From: Streptomyces longisporoflavus
GTDB taxonomy: Bacteria; Actinomycetota; Actinomycetes; Streptomycetales; Streptomycetaceae
Reading direction: 5' to 3'
NCBI RefSeq assembly: GCF_014649775.1
Contig: NZ_BMTR01000036.1
Location: 1 to 56,610, forward strand
DNA: 56,610 bases
Shown here piece by piece: positions 1-7,295 of this stretch; within the stretch, counting starts at the first letter, position 1; each line of letters begins with the position of its first letter. The notes beneath the pieces are model-generated. The model was not told the DNA's origin. It searched no databases and saw nothing but the letters and a program-made list of their open reading frames with translations. The position numbers and the translations under genes are program-made.

Positions 1-1
1 C

Positions 2-82
2 GACCTCCTCGCGCCGCACTCCGCCGACCAACTCATCGACGAACTGGCACGCCGCCTCACGGGAACAGGCCCGGACGCCTGA
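2..82 (+). CDS. C-terminal end of an unknown protein (partial)
   Basis: The first 81 bases read as an open frame entering from outside the window and ending at TGA (80-82). The tail, ending ELARRLTGTGPDA, is Ala/Arg-rich and has Streptomyces codon bias, so it looks like the last 26 residues of a real gene. No family can be assigned from so short a piece. About 290 bases without a clear gene follow, before the LuxR-type gene. They contain a short triplicated GTGCGCCTC repeat near 200-225 and a palindromic operator near 335. Confidence 0.4.
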   Translation, partial: DLLAPHSADQLIDELARRLTGTGPDA

Positions 83-334
83 GACCAGCTCCCCGTCCGG
101 GAAAGCCCGGCAGTGCCGCGCTGCGGCAGCACACCGGACGGCCGGGCCGTCAACAGCGCCTGCCGTCGGTTTGCGAACTGCGCGCCGATCATTGCCTCGT
201 GCGCCTCGTGCGCCTCGTGCGCCTCGTCGGCTGACGCGGCCGGCGCCGGAGCGGTCGGCGCGTGATTGGCGAGGGATCAAGGGGTCGGACAGGAAGAGAT
301 GCCGGGGCGGCATCGTGATTTCCGATGCCAATTG

Positions 335-352
335 AAACCTTCGCGAAGGTTT
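335..352. promoter_or_regulatory. 18-bp perfect palindromic operator (ARE-like)
   Basis: The sequence AAACCTTCGCGAAGGTTT is a perfect palindrome 22 bp upstream of the GTG start of the LuxR-type gene. A TTGAAA hexamer overlaps its left edge and could be a -35 box, so a bound repressor would block the promoter. Near-identical sites lie at 5103-5120 (16/18) and 10172-10189 (15/18), with a weaker one at 7236-7253. Its form resembles the autoregulatory elements bound by TetR-type butyrolactone/furan receptors. Binding by the receptor at 10259 is an inference. Confidence 0.6.
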
Positions 353-374
353 TGATTGTGTTGGCCTGCTGAAC

Positions 375-1400
375 GTGTCAAGGACGAGCAGGACGAGGGT
401 GGTTGGAGTGCTGGCTGCGCTGGGGATCGACGATCGGACCGAGGCGGTGTACCGGCTGCTGTTGACCCGCCGGGATTGGGGCGTTGCCGAGTACGCGGAG
501 CACCTGGGGATGGCGCAGGGGGAAGTGCGCGAGGCGCTCGACCAACTGGCCGAGTTGCGGCTGCTTCGGGACGGCGGACAGGCGCCGGGCTCGTTGCGGG
601 CGGTCAGTCCGAAGGTGGGGCTTGGGCTGTTGTTGCAGCAGCAGGAGGATGCCTTGCTGCGTCGGCAGCTGGAGCTGGCCGAGAGCCAGGAGGCGATCTT
701 GCGGCTGGCCGATGAGTTCGCCGACCCGCTGGCGGATGAAGCCGTGCATGGTGTGGAGGTGCTGGACGGGCTGGATGCCATTCAGCTGCGTCTGGAGGAG
801 CTGGCGCGCGGCTGCTCGGGCGAGTGTCTGTCCTTCATGCCGGGCGGCGCTCAGTCGGCCTCGAGCCTGGAGGCCAGCCGGCCTCTGGACGGGGCGCTGT
901 TGGGGCGCGGGGTCGAGGTTCTGACCTTGTATCAGGACAGTGTGCGCAATGACTCTGCGACCTTGCGCTACGCGCAGTGGCTGACGGAGCTGGGGGGCGG
1001 TGTGCGCACGGCGGCGGTACTGCCGAGCCGTATGGTCATGTTCGACCGGCAGACCGCGTTGTTGCCGCTGGACCCCGACAACAGCCGGGCGGGCGCGATC
1101 CAGGTGTCCGGGCCCGGACTGATCGCTCCCCTGGCCCAGCTGTTTGAACTGGTGTGGGCGCGCGCGGCGCCGTTCGGTACGGCCCGCGGCCGGGAGGCCG
1201 GCGCCGGCGGGCCAAGTGAGCAGGAGGCCGCCCTGCTGGGGCTGCTGGGGCAGGGGTTGACCGATGACATCGCCGCTCGGCGCCTGGGTCTTGGCGTACG
1301 GACCGTGCGGCGGATGATGTCGGAGCTGATGTCGCGGCTCGAGGCGCGCAGCCGCTTCGAGGCGGGGGTTCGCGCCGCCCGCCGCAACTGGGTCAGCTGA
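375..1400 (+). CDS. TrmB-like/LuxR-family transcriptional regulator
   Basis: This 341-aa regulator has an N-terminal winged-helix (TrmB-like) domain around residues 15-70, a middle sensor-like region, and a C-terminal LuxR-type helix-turn-helix at about residues 278-335 (LTDDIAARRLGLGVRTVRRM). It lacks a receiver domain, so it probably does not respond to a histidine kinase. The architecture is common in Streptomyces next to specialised metabolism. The GTG start at 375 follows a palindromic operator (335-352). The gene converges on the hydrolase gene at 1455, with a shared hairpin between them. The C-terminal motif SRFEAGV recurs in the two other LuxR proteins of the window (18776, 31853). 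It probably regulates the adjoining peptide/transporter group or the NRPS cluster; the target is inferred. Confidence 0.85.
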   Translation: MSRTSRTRVVGVLAALGIDDRTEAVYRLLLTRRDWGVAEYAEHLGMAQGEVREALDQLAELRLLRDGGQAPGSLRAVSPKVGLGLLLQQQEDALLRRQLELAESQEAILRLADEFADPLADEAVHGVEVLDGLDAIQLRLEELARGCSGECLSFMPGGAQSASSLEASRPLDGALLGRGVEVLTLYQDSVRNDSATLRYAQWLTELGGGVRTAAVLPSRMVMFDRQTALLPLDPDNSRAGAIQVSGPGLIAPLAQLFELVWARAAPFGTARGREAGAGGPSEQEAALLGLLGQGLTDDIAARRLGLGVRTVRRMMSELMSRLEARSRFEAGVRAARRNWVS

Positions 1401-1410
1401 CGAGGCAGGC

Positions 1411-1444
1411 CAAGGCCCTGGCCGGTGGCGGCCAGGGCCTTGGT
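1411..1444. terminator. Bidirectional hairpin terminator
   Basis: Two perfect 14-bp arms (1411-1424 and 1431-1444, CCAAGGCCCTGGCC and its complement) around a 6-nt loop lie between the stops of two convergent genes. There is no strong T-tract, as is usual in Streptomyces. The position supports a shared terminator. Confidence 0.8.
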
Positions 1445-1454
1445 GCGCGGCAGG

Positions 1455-2636
1455 TCAGGCTGCCAGGCTGTGCTCGGAGTCGACGTCCTGGGTGAGCATG
1501 ATGTTGGAGACCGCGACGACGCTTTCGAGCAGGGCCTGGGTGCCCAGGACCAGCTGCTCGTCCGGCGTGTGTTCGAGGTTGGAGTGGCTGTAGCCGCCCG
1601 TGCTGGGCACGAAGATCATGGCTGTGGGGACGCGGGTACTCATGACGCTGGCGTCGTGCCCGGCGTAGCTGAGCATGCGCTCGGCCTTGCTGGAGCGGTG
1701 CAGGCAGACTTCCTCCACCGCGTCGACGAGCCGGGTGTCGAAGTCGGCGACCGGCTTGGCGGAAGTGGTCTGCATCTGCGCCGTGCACTGTTCCTCGGCG
1801 GCGATGGTCTGCAGGGTTTCGCGCAGCATCTCCTCGATGCCGTCGAGGGACTTCTCCGAGCCGGCGCGGATCTCGACCTGGACCTTGGCGGCTCCGGGTA
1901 CGACGTTAGGTGCGTCGGGCTCCAGGGCGATGGAGCCGATGTTGCCGATGGAGGCCTCGTCCACGCCCTGGCAGATGTCGCGCAGCGCGGCGCTGAAGCG
2001 GGTGGCGACGCGTCCGGCGTCGGCCCGCAGCGCGAACGGCGTGGTGCCGGCGTGGTTTTCCTGGCCGCGGACCTGGACCAGGAAGCGGCGTACGCCGACG
2101 ATGCCGGTGACGGCGCTCAGATCGAGGCCGGCGCGTTCCATCCGGGGCCCCTGCTCGACATGGAGTTCGAGGTAGCCGTGCACGTCCTGGATGTGGGGGT
2201 GGTTGCTCAGCGCGGTGGAGCCGACGAGCCCGCCGTTGGACTGCGGGGTGACGCCCTCCTCGTCCCAGAAGGCGACGGTCTCCAGGTGGGCGGCGGCGGG
2301 GTGGTCCGCCTCGTGGAGGGTGCGCAGGACTTCCATGGCGGCGATGACGCCGTAGGCGCCGTCGAGGTAGCCGCCGCCGGGCACGGTGTCGGCGTGGGAG
2401 CCGATGAGCAGCCAGGGGCCTTCGCTGTCCTGCCGGCGGCTGAAGACGTTGCCGGTCTCGTCGCGGTAGGTGTGCAGGCCTGCCACGCGCATGGTCTTGT
2501 CGATCCAGTCCCGCCCGGCCAGGTCTGCGGTCGATCCTGCGACTCGGTAGATGCTGCCGTCGGCGCCGGCTCCGATCTGTCCGAGGTAGGTGAGGTCGGT
2601 CAGCAGGCGCTCGGCGTTGATGGAGGGGATGGTCAT
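1455..2636 (-). CDS. Zn-dependent M20-family amidohydrolase (carbamoylase/allantoate amidohydrolase type)
   Basis: The 393-aa protein has the layout of the hydantoinase/carbamoylase (HyuC/AmaB) branch of peptidase family M20. It shows the metal-binding GSHADTVPGGGYLDG segment with its following Asp, the WDEEG motif, ELHVEQGPRME, a dimerisation-domain motif RGQENHAGTTPF, and a C-terminal YSHSNLEHTP segment with the last metal-binding His. Such enzymes hydrolyse N-carbamoyl amino acids, allantoate or related amides. The length is typical (about 400 aa). It is last in a minus-strand group with an EamA transporter and a micropeptide, 70 bp downstream of the transporter gene. The substrate cannot be told. 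Allantoicase also occurs in the window but far away and in another unit, so a role in ureide breakdown is not implied. Confidence 0.85.
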   Translation of the reverse strand: MTIPSINAERLLTDLTYLGQIGAGADGSIYRVAGSTADLAGRDWIDKTMRVAGLHTYRDETGNVFSRRQDSEGPWLLIGSHADTVPGGGYLDGAYGVIAAMEVLRTLHEADHPAAAHLETVAFWDEEGVTPQSNGGLVGSTALSNHPHIQDVHGYLELHVEQGPRMERAGLDLSAVTGIVGVRRFLVQVRGQENHAGTTPFALRADAGRVATRFSAALRDICQGVDEASIGNIGSIALEPDAPNVVPGAAKVQVEIRAGSEKSLDGIEEMLRETLQTIAAEEQCTAQMQTTSAKPVADFDTRLVDAVEEVCLHRSSKAERMLSYAGHDASVMSTRVPTAMIFVPSTGGYSHSNLEHTPDEQLVLGTQALLESVVAVSNIMLTQDVDSEHSLAA

Positions 2637-2706
2637 GTCTGTTCCTTGGGTGTGTGCGGGGTGTGCGGGTGGGTGTGATGTGACGTGGTGCCGAGGTCGT
2701 GTGGTG

Positions 2707-3738
2707 TCAGGCCGTGCCGGCCGGTGCGGCGGGGTTTTTGGGTGCGGCGCTGCGGGCGGCCAGGGCGATGCCGACGATGATCAGGCCCATGCACAGCAGC
2801 TGGATGGGTGTGGTCGGCTCGCCGAGGGCGAAGTAGGAGACGACGGCCACGAACACGGGCTGCAGGTAGTAGATGACTCCTGCGCGGGTGGCGCCGATGA
2901 GGTCGATGGCCTTGTTCCAGGTGAAGAAGGCCAGGGCGGAGGAGAACACGCCGATGTAGAGCAGGGCGCCGACGTTGCCGGTGGTGGGGGCGAAGCCGCC
3001 CTGGACGGTGAGGCTGACGAGGTAGGCCGGGGCCAGCATCGCGGTGCCGATGACGAAGGTGGTGAACAGCAGGGAGACGCCCGAGATGCCTGCGGGCTTG
3101 CGGCGCAGCATCGCGCTGTAGCCGGCGAAGGTGGCGGTGGCCAGGAGCATCCACAGGTCGCCGGAGGAGAAGTCGAGGCCGAACAGGACGGCGGGGGATG
3201 CCTTGCTGACGAGGGCGATGACGCCGAAGAGCGCGATGAACAGTCCGGTGGCGCGGCGCTTGGTGACGCGTTCGGCGCCGCCGATGAGTCCGAAGCCGAC
3301 GATCATGATGGGTGAGGTGGCGGCGATGAGGGCGAGGTTGGTGGCTGAGGTGGTCTGGCCGGCCTGGTAGATCAGGGTGTTGAAGAGGGTGACGCCGAGC
3401 AGGGCGGCCAGGGTGAGAAAGCCCAGGTGCCGGCGGATGAGGGCGCGCTGCTGCCAGACCTGCTTGAGGGCGAAGGGGGCGACGGCGAGCAGGGCGATGA
3501 TCCATCGCCAGAAGGCGGTCTGTACGGGGGCGACGGATTCGTGCAGGGCGCGGGCTATGACGAAGTTGCCGGACCAGATGAGGGTGGCGGCGGTGGCGAG
3601 GAATGGGCCGAGCCACAGGGCCATGGTGCGGGGGCTGAACAGGCCGGTGCGCGGGGGCCGGGAAGAGGCCGGCTCTCGGGGGTCGGGGGTGTCGAGGGGG
3701 GCCCGGGCGTCGATGACGGCGTGCCTGTCGATGCTCAC
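2707..3738 (-). CDS. EamA/DMT-family transporter
   Basis: The 343-aa membrane protein has about ten hydrophobic segments arranged as two EamA repeats. The first is near residues 45-170 (WSGNFVIAR, FWRWIIALL) and the second near residues 190-325 (YSAMLRRK, FTWNKAIDLIGATRAGVIYYLQPVF). Drug/metabolite superfamily proteins of this kind export amino acids, small peptides or metabolites. The GTG start at 3738 has AGGAA upstream. It lies between the 138-aa unknown and the M20 hydrolase, so it may export whatever the micropeptide/ATP-grasp group makes, or an amino-acid derivative acted on by the hydrolase. The substrate is not known. Confidence 0.9.
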   Translation of the reverse strand: MSIDRHAVIDARAPLDTPDPREPASSRPPRTGLFSPRTMALWLGPFLATAATLIWSGNFVIARALHESVAPVQTAFWRWIIALLAVAPFALKQVWQQRALIRRHLGFLTLAALLGVTLFNTLIYQAGQTTSATNLALIAATSPIMIVGFGLIGGAERVTKRRATGLFIALFGVIALVSKASPAVLFGLDFSSGDLWMLLATATFAGYSAMLRRKPAGISGVSLLFTTFVIGTAMLAPAYLVSLTVQGGFAPTTGNVGALLYIGVFSSALAFFTWNKAIDLIGATRAGVIYYLQPVFVAVVSYFALGEPTTPIQLLCMGLIIVGIALAARSAAPKNPAAPAGTA

Positions 3739-3871
3739 AAGTTTCCTTTCGGGGTGGGGTACGGGAATCGGCTGGTGTTCTTCACAGGGGTGACGCGGTG
3801 GGAATTCCAGCCGGTTTTTCCCGTGGCTGTGCCCGTCATCCGTTTTCGTTTTCGTTACTGCAGGGGGGAGT

Positions 3872-4288
3872 TCAGCGTCTTTGCGCCGGCGCCTTGGGTG
3901 TGCAGGCGGTGCGTAGGGCGGCGGAGGTCGCGCAGCGCTTTGTCCGGGCGGTTTTCGCGTGGCCCATGAGATGGCGGCGGTCGCTGAACGGGGCGTCGTC
4001 GGGGTGGCGTGTGCGGGTGGGGCTCAGCAGCCGGTAGCCGGTGAGGGCCGGTGCCTGTTCGAGGGCGGACCGGCAGATGCGGTCGGTGGCCGCGACGGCG
4101 TGGGCGGCGTGTGCGGAGCGGTGGAAGAGGACGAGGGAGATCTCTTGCCGGCCGGTCGTGGCGTAGATGTGCTCGAGTCCGTCAGCGGGGACGGCGGTGC
4201 TCCACAGGATGTCGGCGACGGTTCCTGGCTCGAGGTGTTGTGCGGGCTGTTCACCGGTGGCGATGTAGGTCGCCGTGATCATGTGCAT
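3872..4288 (-). CDS. Unknown protein following a micropeptide gene
   Basis: The product is 138 aa from an ATG at 4288 with AAGGA upstream. The frame stays open further upstream, but that part overlaps the micropeptide gene and has no plausible start. The first 95 residues look like a compact alpha/beta domain (ITATYIATGE, DGLEHIYATT, EISLVLFH). The last 40 are Arg/Lys/Ala-rich and probably disordered. I do not recognise the family. Small proteins of similar size are found next to short peptide genes in Streptomyces, so a partner or processing role is possible but only guessed. It starts 50 bp after the 28-aa peptide and is followed by the EamA gene, so cotranscription is likely. Confidence 0.6.
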   Translation of the reverse strand: MHMITATYIATGEQPAQHLEPGTVADILWSTAVPADGLEHIYATTGRQEISLVLFHRSAHAAHAVAATDRICRSALEQAPALTGYRLLSPTRTRHPDDAPFSDRRHLMGHAKTARTKRCATSAALRTACTPKAPAQRR

Positions 4289-4338
4289 CGGCTGTCCTTG
4301 GGTGCGGGGGCACGGTCCGGCCGGCGGGGCTGGCCGGG

Positions 4339-4425
4339 TCAGTCCCAGCCGGCGCCGTTGCCGGAGGCGCTGCAGGCCGGGGGGCGGGCGGCGGCGGTGC
4401 GGGGGTGCGGCTGGGGCATGGTCAT
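4339..4425 (-). CDS. 28-aa micropeptide ending GNGAGWD
   Basis: This short frame (start 4425, stop 4339) follows a strong ribosome binding site, GGAGG with 6-nt spacing. The peptide begins MTMPQPHPRT and ends CSASGNGAGWD. It has no signal peptide, one cysteine and a Gly-rich C-terminus with a Trp. It is the first gene of a minus-strand group (138-aa unknown, EamA exporter, M20 hydrolase), with a possible TTGACT -35 box near 4490. It could be a peptide precursor (RiPP or signal). Its Gly-Trp tail recalls the two secreted micropeptides at 20596 and 51509, although the rest is unrelated. Translation is supported by the ribosome binding site; function is unknown. Confidence 0.55.
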   Translation of the reverse strand: MTMPQPHPRTAAARPPACSASGNGAGWD

Positions 4426-4660
4426 CGGGGTCCTCCAAGAGGTGTGGAAGGGGTGAAGTCTCACCTGGGTGGAATGCTCTCGGTGATTCCGAGTCAATTC
4501 CGTTGCGGGGATTTCGCCTTCACTTCTTCGTGGGCTTCCCCGTGCTTCGTTGATGTCTATCTTTCCTGCCGGCCCGGGTGGGGGGAAGCGATTTTGGTGG
4601 CAGGAAGTGTGTGTGGCATTTTGCTGCCTGGCGGTGTGATTCCTGGTGGTGAATGCGCAG

Positions 4661-4714
4661 CGGGCTGCCGGCCGCTGAAGAGGCCCGGGGGCGTCTTCAG
4701 CGGCCGGCAGCCCG
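4661..4714. terminator. Strong hairpin terminator
   Basis: Perfect 21-bp arms (4661-4681 and 4694-4714; CGGGCTGCCGGCCGCTGAAGA and its complement) enclose a 12-nt loop. It lies just past the stop of the ATP-grasp fragment gene on the minus strand and separates that unit from the micropeptide operon. Confidence 0.85.
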
Positions 4715-4771
4715 TGGGGAGCTGCTGCTTGGGGTCCTGGAGTGCGGGTGGGGGTGCGGGTGCGGGGCACG

Positions 4772-5020
4772 TCACCGTCCGGGGCGGTGGGGCGGGCGCG
4801 GATGCAGGGCGGCCAGGCGGGTCAGCGTCTGCTCGGTGTCGCCGGTGTGGGTGATGGCGTCGGTGAAGTCGCCGGGCCTGAATCCCTTGGCGCAGGCGTC
4901 GGGGATCTTGCCGCTGCTCAGGACGGCGACGGTGCGCCAGCCGCGCCGGGCGAACTCCGGGGCGTCGTGGGCGCCGGTGGACACCGGGTCGACGATCGCG
5001 ACGGTCTTCGAGGACTGCAT
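4772..5020 (-). CDS. Truncated ATP-grasp protein: N-terminal domain only
   Basis: The product is 82 aa from ATG 5020 (AAGGAG upstream; an in-frame ATG at 5104 is less likely). The start KTVAIVDPVSTGAHDAPEFA and the following RRGWRTVAVLS are typical of the N-terminal preATP-grasp domain of carboxylate-amine ligases of the CARNS/BL00235 type. These normally run past 400 aa. Here the frame ends after about 80 residues, and no ATP-binding or catalytic domain follows before the hairpin at 4714. It is therefore a gene remnant or a free-standing domain. An operator identical in core to that of the LuxR gene lies at 5103-5120, so the promoter is still under the same apparent control. Confidence 0.65.
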   Translation of the reverse strand: MQSSKTVAIVDPVSTGAHDAPEFARRGWRTVAVLSSGKIPDACAKGFRPGDFTDAITHTGDTEQTLTRLAALHPRPPHRPGR

Positions 5021-5102
5021 CGGCTCTCCTTGGGTGGCTGGCAAACCCCGGCCCCGGCCCCGACAGGGAGGTTGAGGGGTGTTGATCTCCAGCGAGAGAA
5101 TC

Positions 5103-5120
5103 ATTCCTTCGCGAAGGTTT
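5103..5120. promoter_or_regulatory. Palindromic operator, second copy
   Basis: The 12-bp palindrome CCTTCGCGAAGG with flanking GGTTTCAA matches the site at 335-352 in 16 of 18 positions. Read toward the ATP-grasp fragment gene, both sites follow a TTGAAA hexamer in the same arrangement, which suggests one promoter/operator design for both genes. Confidence 0.6.
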
Positions 5121-5171
5121 CAAATTTGATCGGGGATCTCGATAACACCCCGGCTCTTGCCCGGACCCCGC

Positions 5172-5218
5172 TGTCCTGTGCCATCGAATTTGGACCGTTT
5201 GCCACCGAAGTTGGACGA
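5172..5218 (+). repeat. Left terminal inverted repeat
   Basis: This is the left 47-bp end of the 757-bp element. Two copies of the TGCCA-CGAA--TGGAC motif are visible inside it. It pairs with 5882-5928 on the opposite strand, with eight transition-type mismatches. Confidence 0.75.
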
Positions 5219-5332
5219 CGGTGTTCGGTATTGAGTACTCCAGATAGCGTCACACGTCAGCTCTCCCCGCCCATGAGCTGCCGACCATCCGGTTCCGAGG
5301 CGATCACGCGGAGCCGCTACCGGAAGAGGGCC

Positions 5333-5743
5333 TCATCCGGACTCCATCAGGTCCTTGAGACGGGCCAGGTCGGCGGCGACCATGCCGGCGTCACGCTCGA
5401 ACTCGGCGTCGCTCATCTCCGGCCGACGACGGAGGGTGAACACCACTTCGCTCCCGGCGCCGCTGACGATCACGCGGACCGGGTTGTAGACGGTCTCCCC
5501 GGAGGGCAGCGTGACGTCGTGGTCGAGCACGCCCAGCTCGTTACGCGGCGCGAAGGTGATCACGACCCGCCCCATGGGGGAGAACGCTGCGACCCAATGG
5601 TCTGCGATCTTTTCGATGGATTCTCCCAGGCCGTGGGCCCACGCGGGCAGGTTGGCCGCGTCCGAGGCGTAGTCGTATACATCGTTGGCGGTGCGGTCAA
5701 CATAAGTACTGAGATGAAGTGATTCCTCGCCGATGTTGTTCAT
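5333..5743 (-). CDS. SRPBCC-fold protein (passenger gene)
   Basis: The 136-aa protein resembles polyketide cyclase/SRPBCC lipid-binding-fold proteins. It starts with LHLSTYVDRTANDVYDYASDAANLPAWA, typical of the first strand and helix of this fold (quoted here only as an overview of residues 10-37), and ends in the long C-terminal helix EFERDAGMVAADLARLKDLME. The cavity ligand cannot be predicted. It is the only gene inside a 757-bp element with 47-bp inverted repeats, so it has travelled as a passenger rather than belonging to the signalling genes on either side. The start at 5743 is the first ATG; the ribosome binding site is weak. Confidence 0.8.
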   Translation of the reverse strand: MNNIGEESLHLSTYVDRTANDVYDYASDAANLPAWAHGLGESIEKIADHWVAAFSPMGRVVITFAPRNELGVLDHDVTLPSGETVYNPVRVIVSGAGSEVVFTLRRRPEMSDAEFERDAGMVAADLARLKDLMESG

Positions 5744-5881
5744 GGCGGTGACGGTAATGGGCCGCGGCTACCTTCCTCTTGAACGAATCGGACATGCATG
5801 AGGCGCCGGACAGGTCCTCGCGTAGCGACCGCGTGGAATCTCAGCCGGCTTGGTCCAACTTCCCTGTCACGAAGCCACCGC

Positions 5882-5928
5882 TCGTCCAACTTCGATGGCA
5901 GACAATCCAGGTTCGGTGGCACGGGACA
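5882..5928 (-). repeat. Right terminal inverted repeat
   Basis: This is the right 47-bp end of the 757-bp element. It is followed at once by the second copy of the CCCGC target duplication. A further related motif copy lies just inside (about 5848-5870). Confidence 0.75.
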
Positions 5929-5951
5929 CCCGCCCCGGGGTCTCACGAAAA

Positions 5952-5984
5952 CGCCGACGGCCCCCTTGTCGGGGGCCGTCGGCG
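5952..5984 (-). terminator. Intrinsic terminator of the flavoprotein gene
   Basis: Perfect 14-bp arms (5952-5965 and 5971-5984, CGCCGACGGCCCCC) enclose a 5-nt loop. On the minus strand the hairpin is followed by TTTT. It lies 20 bp after the stop at 6005. Confidence 0.85.
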
Positions 5985-6004
5985 GGCTGGGCGTGCGCCT
6001 GAGT

Positions 6005-7135
6005 TCAGGGCGTGTGGGCCTGCTCCGAGTCCACCCACTGGCTGTAGACGGCCGCGGCGGCCGGCAGCTGCAGGGCTCCGTGTCCGGCCAGGGCGTGGAT
6101 GTCGCGCCAGAGGCGCTGCAGCGGCTCGGCCTCGCTCTGGGCGCGGGCGCCGCCGTGGCGAAAGAGCCGTTCGACGGCGGCCACCAGCATCTCCACCGCC
6201 ACGGCCGCATCGCGCTGGTTGAGGGCTGTGGGCAGCTCGTCCGGCGGGGCGTGGTCGGCGCGCCGGGCCGCGCGTACGAGCAGCAGGTGGGCGGCGTCGG
6301 TCTCGGCGGAGGAGCGGGCAAGGACTTGCTGGGCGGTGGGGTCGCTCAGGCCGGCCGGGCGGGTGGCCGTCAGCCGGGTCCATGCCCGCAGGGCTCCGCG
6401 TGCGGCGCCGAGGGCGGGTGCGGCGAACATGAGGGAGGCGACCAGGGTGTAGGGGATGCGGTGGCAGCGGGCCGCGCCGTCATCCTGGCGCCCGGCCGCC
6501 AGCGCGTCGCGGGGCATGGTGCGGTGGGCGGGTACGAAGGCGTCGTCGACCGAGAGGCTGTGGCTTCCGGTGCCGCGCAGGCCGCTGTTGTGCCAGGTGT
6601 CGTGGACGGTGATGTCGCCGCGGGGGATCGCGAGGATCAGCTGGCGGACCCGGGGGGCGGCGGGGTCGGCGGTGGCGAGCAGGATCCAGTGGGCGCTCAT
6701 GACGCCGCTGGCGAGGTTCCAGCGCCCGCTCAGCCGGTAGCCGCCGCCGGCCGGGGTCAGCGTCCCGGCGGGGGGCACCAGGGCGGCGGCGATGGGGGTG
6801 TCCGGGCCGTCCTGCCACAGGTCGGCCTGCCCCCGGGGCGGCAGATGCGCGGCGAGGCGGCCGTGGGCGGCCTGCAGGGCGGCGCACCAGGCGGAGGAGG
6901 TGCACCCCTCCCCCACCAGGGCTATGGCGTCGATGAGTTCACCGAAGGTGCCACTGGTCCCGCCGAACCGGGCGGGGACGAAGTAGCGGGCGAAGCCGGC
7001 GTCGGTCAGAGCTTGGGCGACGGGCGGGTGCAGGGTGCGGCCGTGTTCCGATTCCGTTGCGTGCAGGGCTGCTTGGACGGCGGCGTCGCGCGCCCAGTCG
7101 GCGCCGGGGGTGGTGGTCTGGGTGTCGGCGGGCAT
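6005..7135 (-). CDS. Acyl-CoA dehydrogenase-like flavoprotein in an AfsA-type hormone locus
   Basis: The product is 376 aa from ATG 7135, preceded by AGGAAGGGG; an alternative ATG at 7189 adds 18 residues. The family signature is an N-terminal helical domain with GFARYFVPARFGG, a middle beta domain (GRWNLASGVMSAHWILLA, HDTWHNSGLRGTGSHSLSVDD) and a C-terminal helical bundle ending LAGHGALQLP. It belongs with acyl-CoA dehydrogenases and the related HsaA-type flavin monooxygenases. Homologues often accompany afsA genes, where they probably modify the acyl chain or ring of the hormone. It is divergent from a TetR gene across an operator-bearing promoter region, and neighbours a HAD phosphatase and AfsA. 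Its exact reaction is not known. Confidence 0.8.
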   Translation of the reverse strand: MPADTQTTTPGADWARDAAVQAALHATESEHGRTLHPPVAQALTDAGFARYFVPARFGGTSGTFGELIDAIALVGEGCTSSAWCAALQAAHGRLAAHLPPRGQADLWQDGPDTPIAAALVPPAGTLTPAGGGYRLSGRWNLASGVMSAHWILLATADPAAPRVRQLILAIPRGDITVHDTWHNSGLRGTGSHSLSVDDAFVPAHRTMPRDALAAGRQDDGAARCHRIPYTLVASLMFAAPALGAARGALRAWTRLTATRPAGLSDPTAQQVLARSSAETDAAHLLLVRAARRADHAPPDELPTALNQRDAAVAVEMLVAAVERLFRHGGARAQSEAEPLQRLWRDIHALAGHGALQLPAAAAVYSQWVDSEQAHTP

Positions 7136-7235
7136 CAACCCTGCCCCTTCCTGAGGTGCGGAATATTGCTTTGCGGGATGGTTTGTCATCGGGATTTCCG
7201 GGCTGACTTGTATCTCCGTGCCCCCGTACGAAAAG

Positions 7236-7253
7236 ATTCGGTTGAGAAGGTAT
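7236..7253. promoter_or_regulatory. ARE-like operator in a divergent promoter
   Basis: In the AT-rich gap between the flavoprotein gene and the divergent TetR gene, ATTCGGTTGAGAAGGTAT keeps the ACCTTC half-site (opposite strand) of the 335/5103/10172 sites. It matches them in about 11 of 18 positions overall. It probably controls both divergent genes. Confidence 0.4.
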
Positions 7254-7295
7254 TTTTTACTGGGCGCCGATGGCGCGACGCGGAGGTACGCGGTG

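Larger units (their letters stand above)
5172..5928. mobile_element. 757-bp non-autonomous element carrying an SRPBCC gene
   Basis: The element starts and ends with inverted 47-bp repeats (39/47 identical) beginning TGTCC. It is flanked by a direct 5-bp duplication, CCCGC (5167-5171 and 5929-5933). Each end contains iterated motifs of the type TGCCAYCGAANNTGGA about 20 bp apart, like the multiple terminal repeats of IS21-family elements. No transposase gene is inside; the only gene is an SRPBCC protein. It is best read as a passenger-carrying derivative mobilised in trans. The family assignment is inferred from the end structure. Confidence 0.7.
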
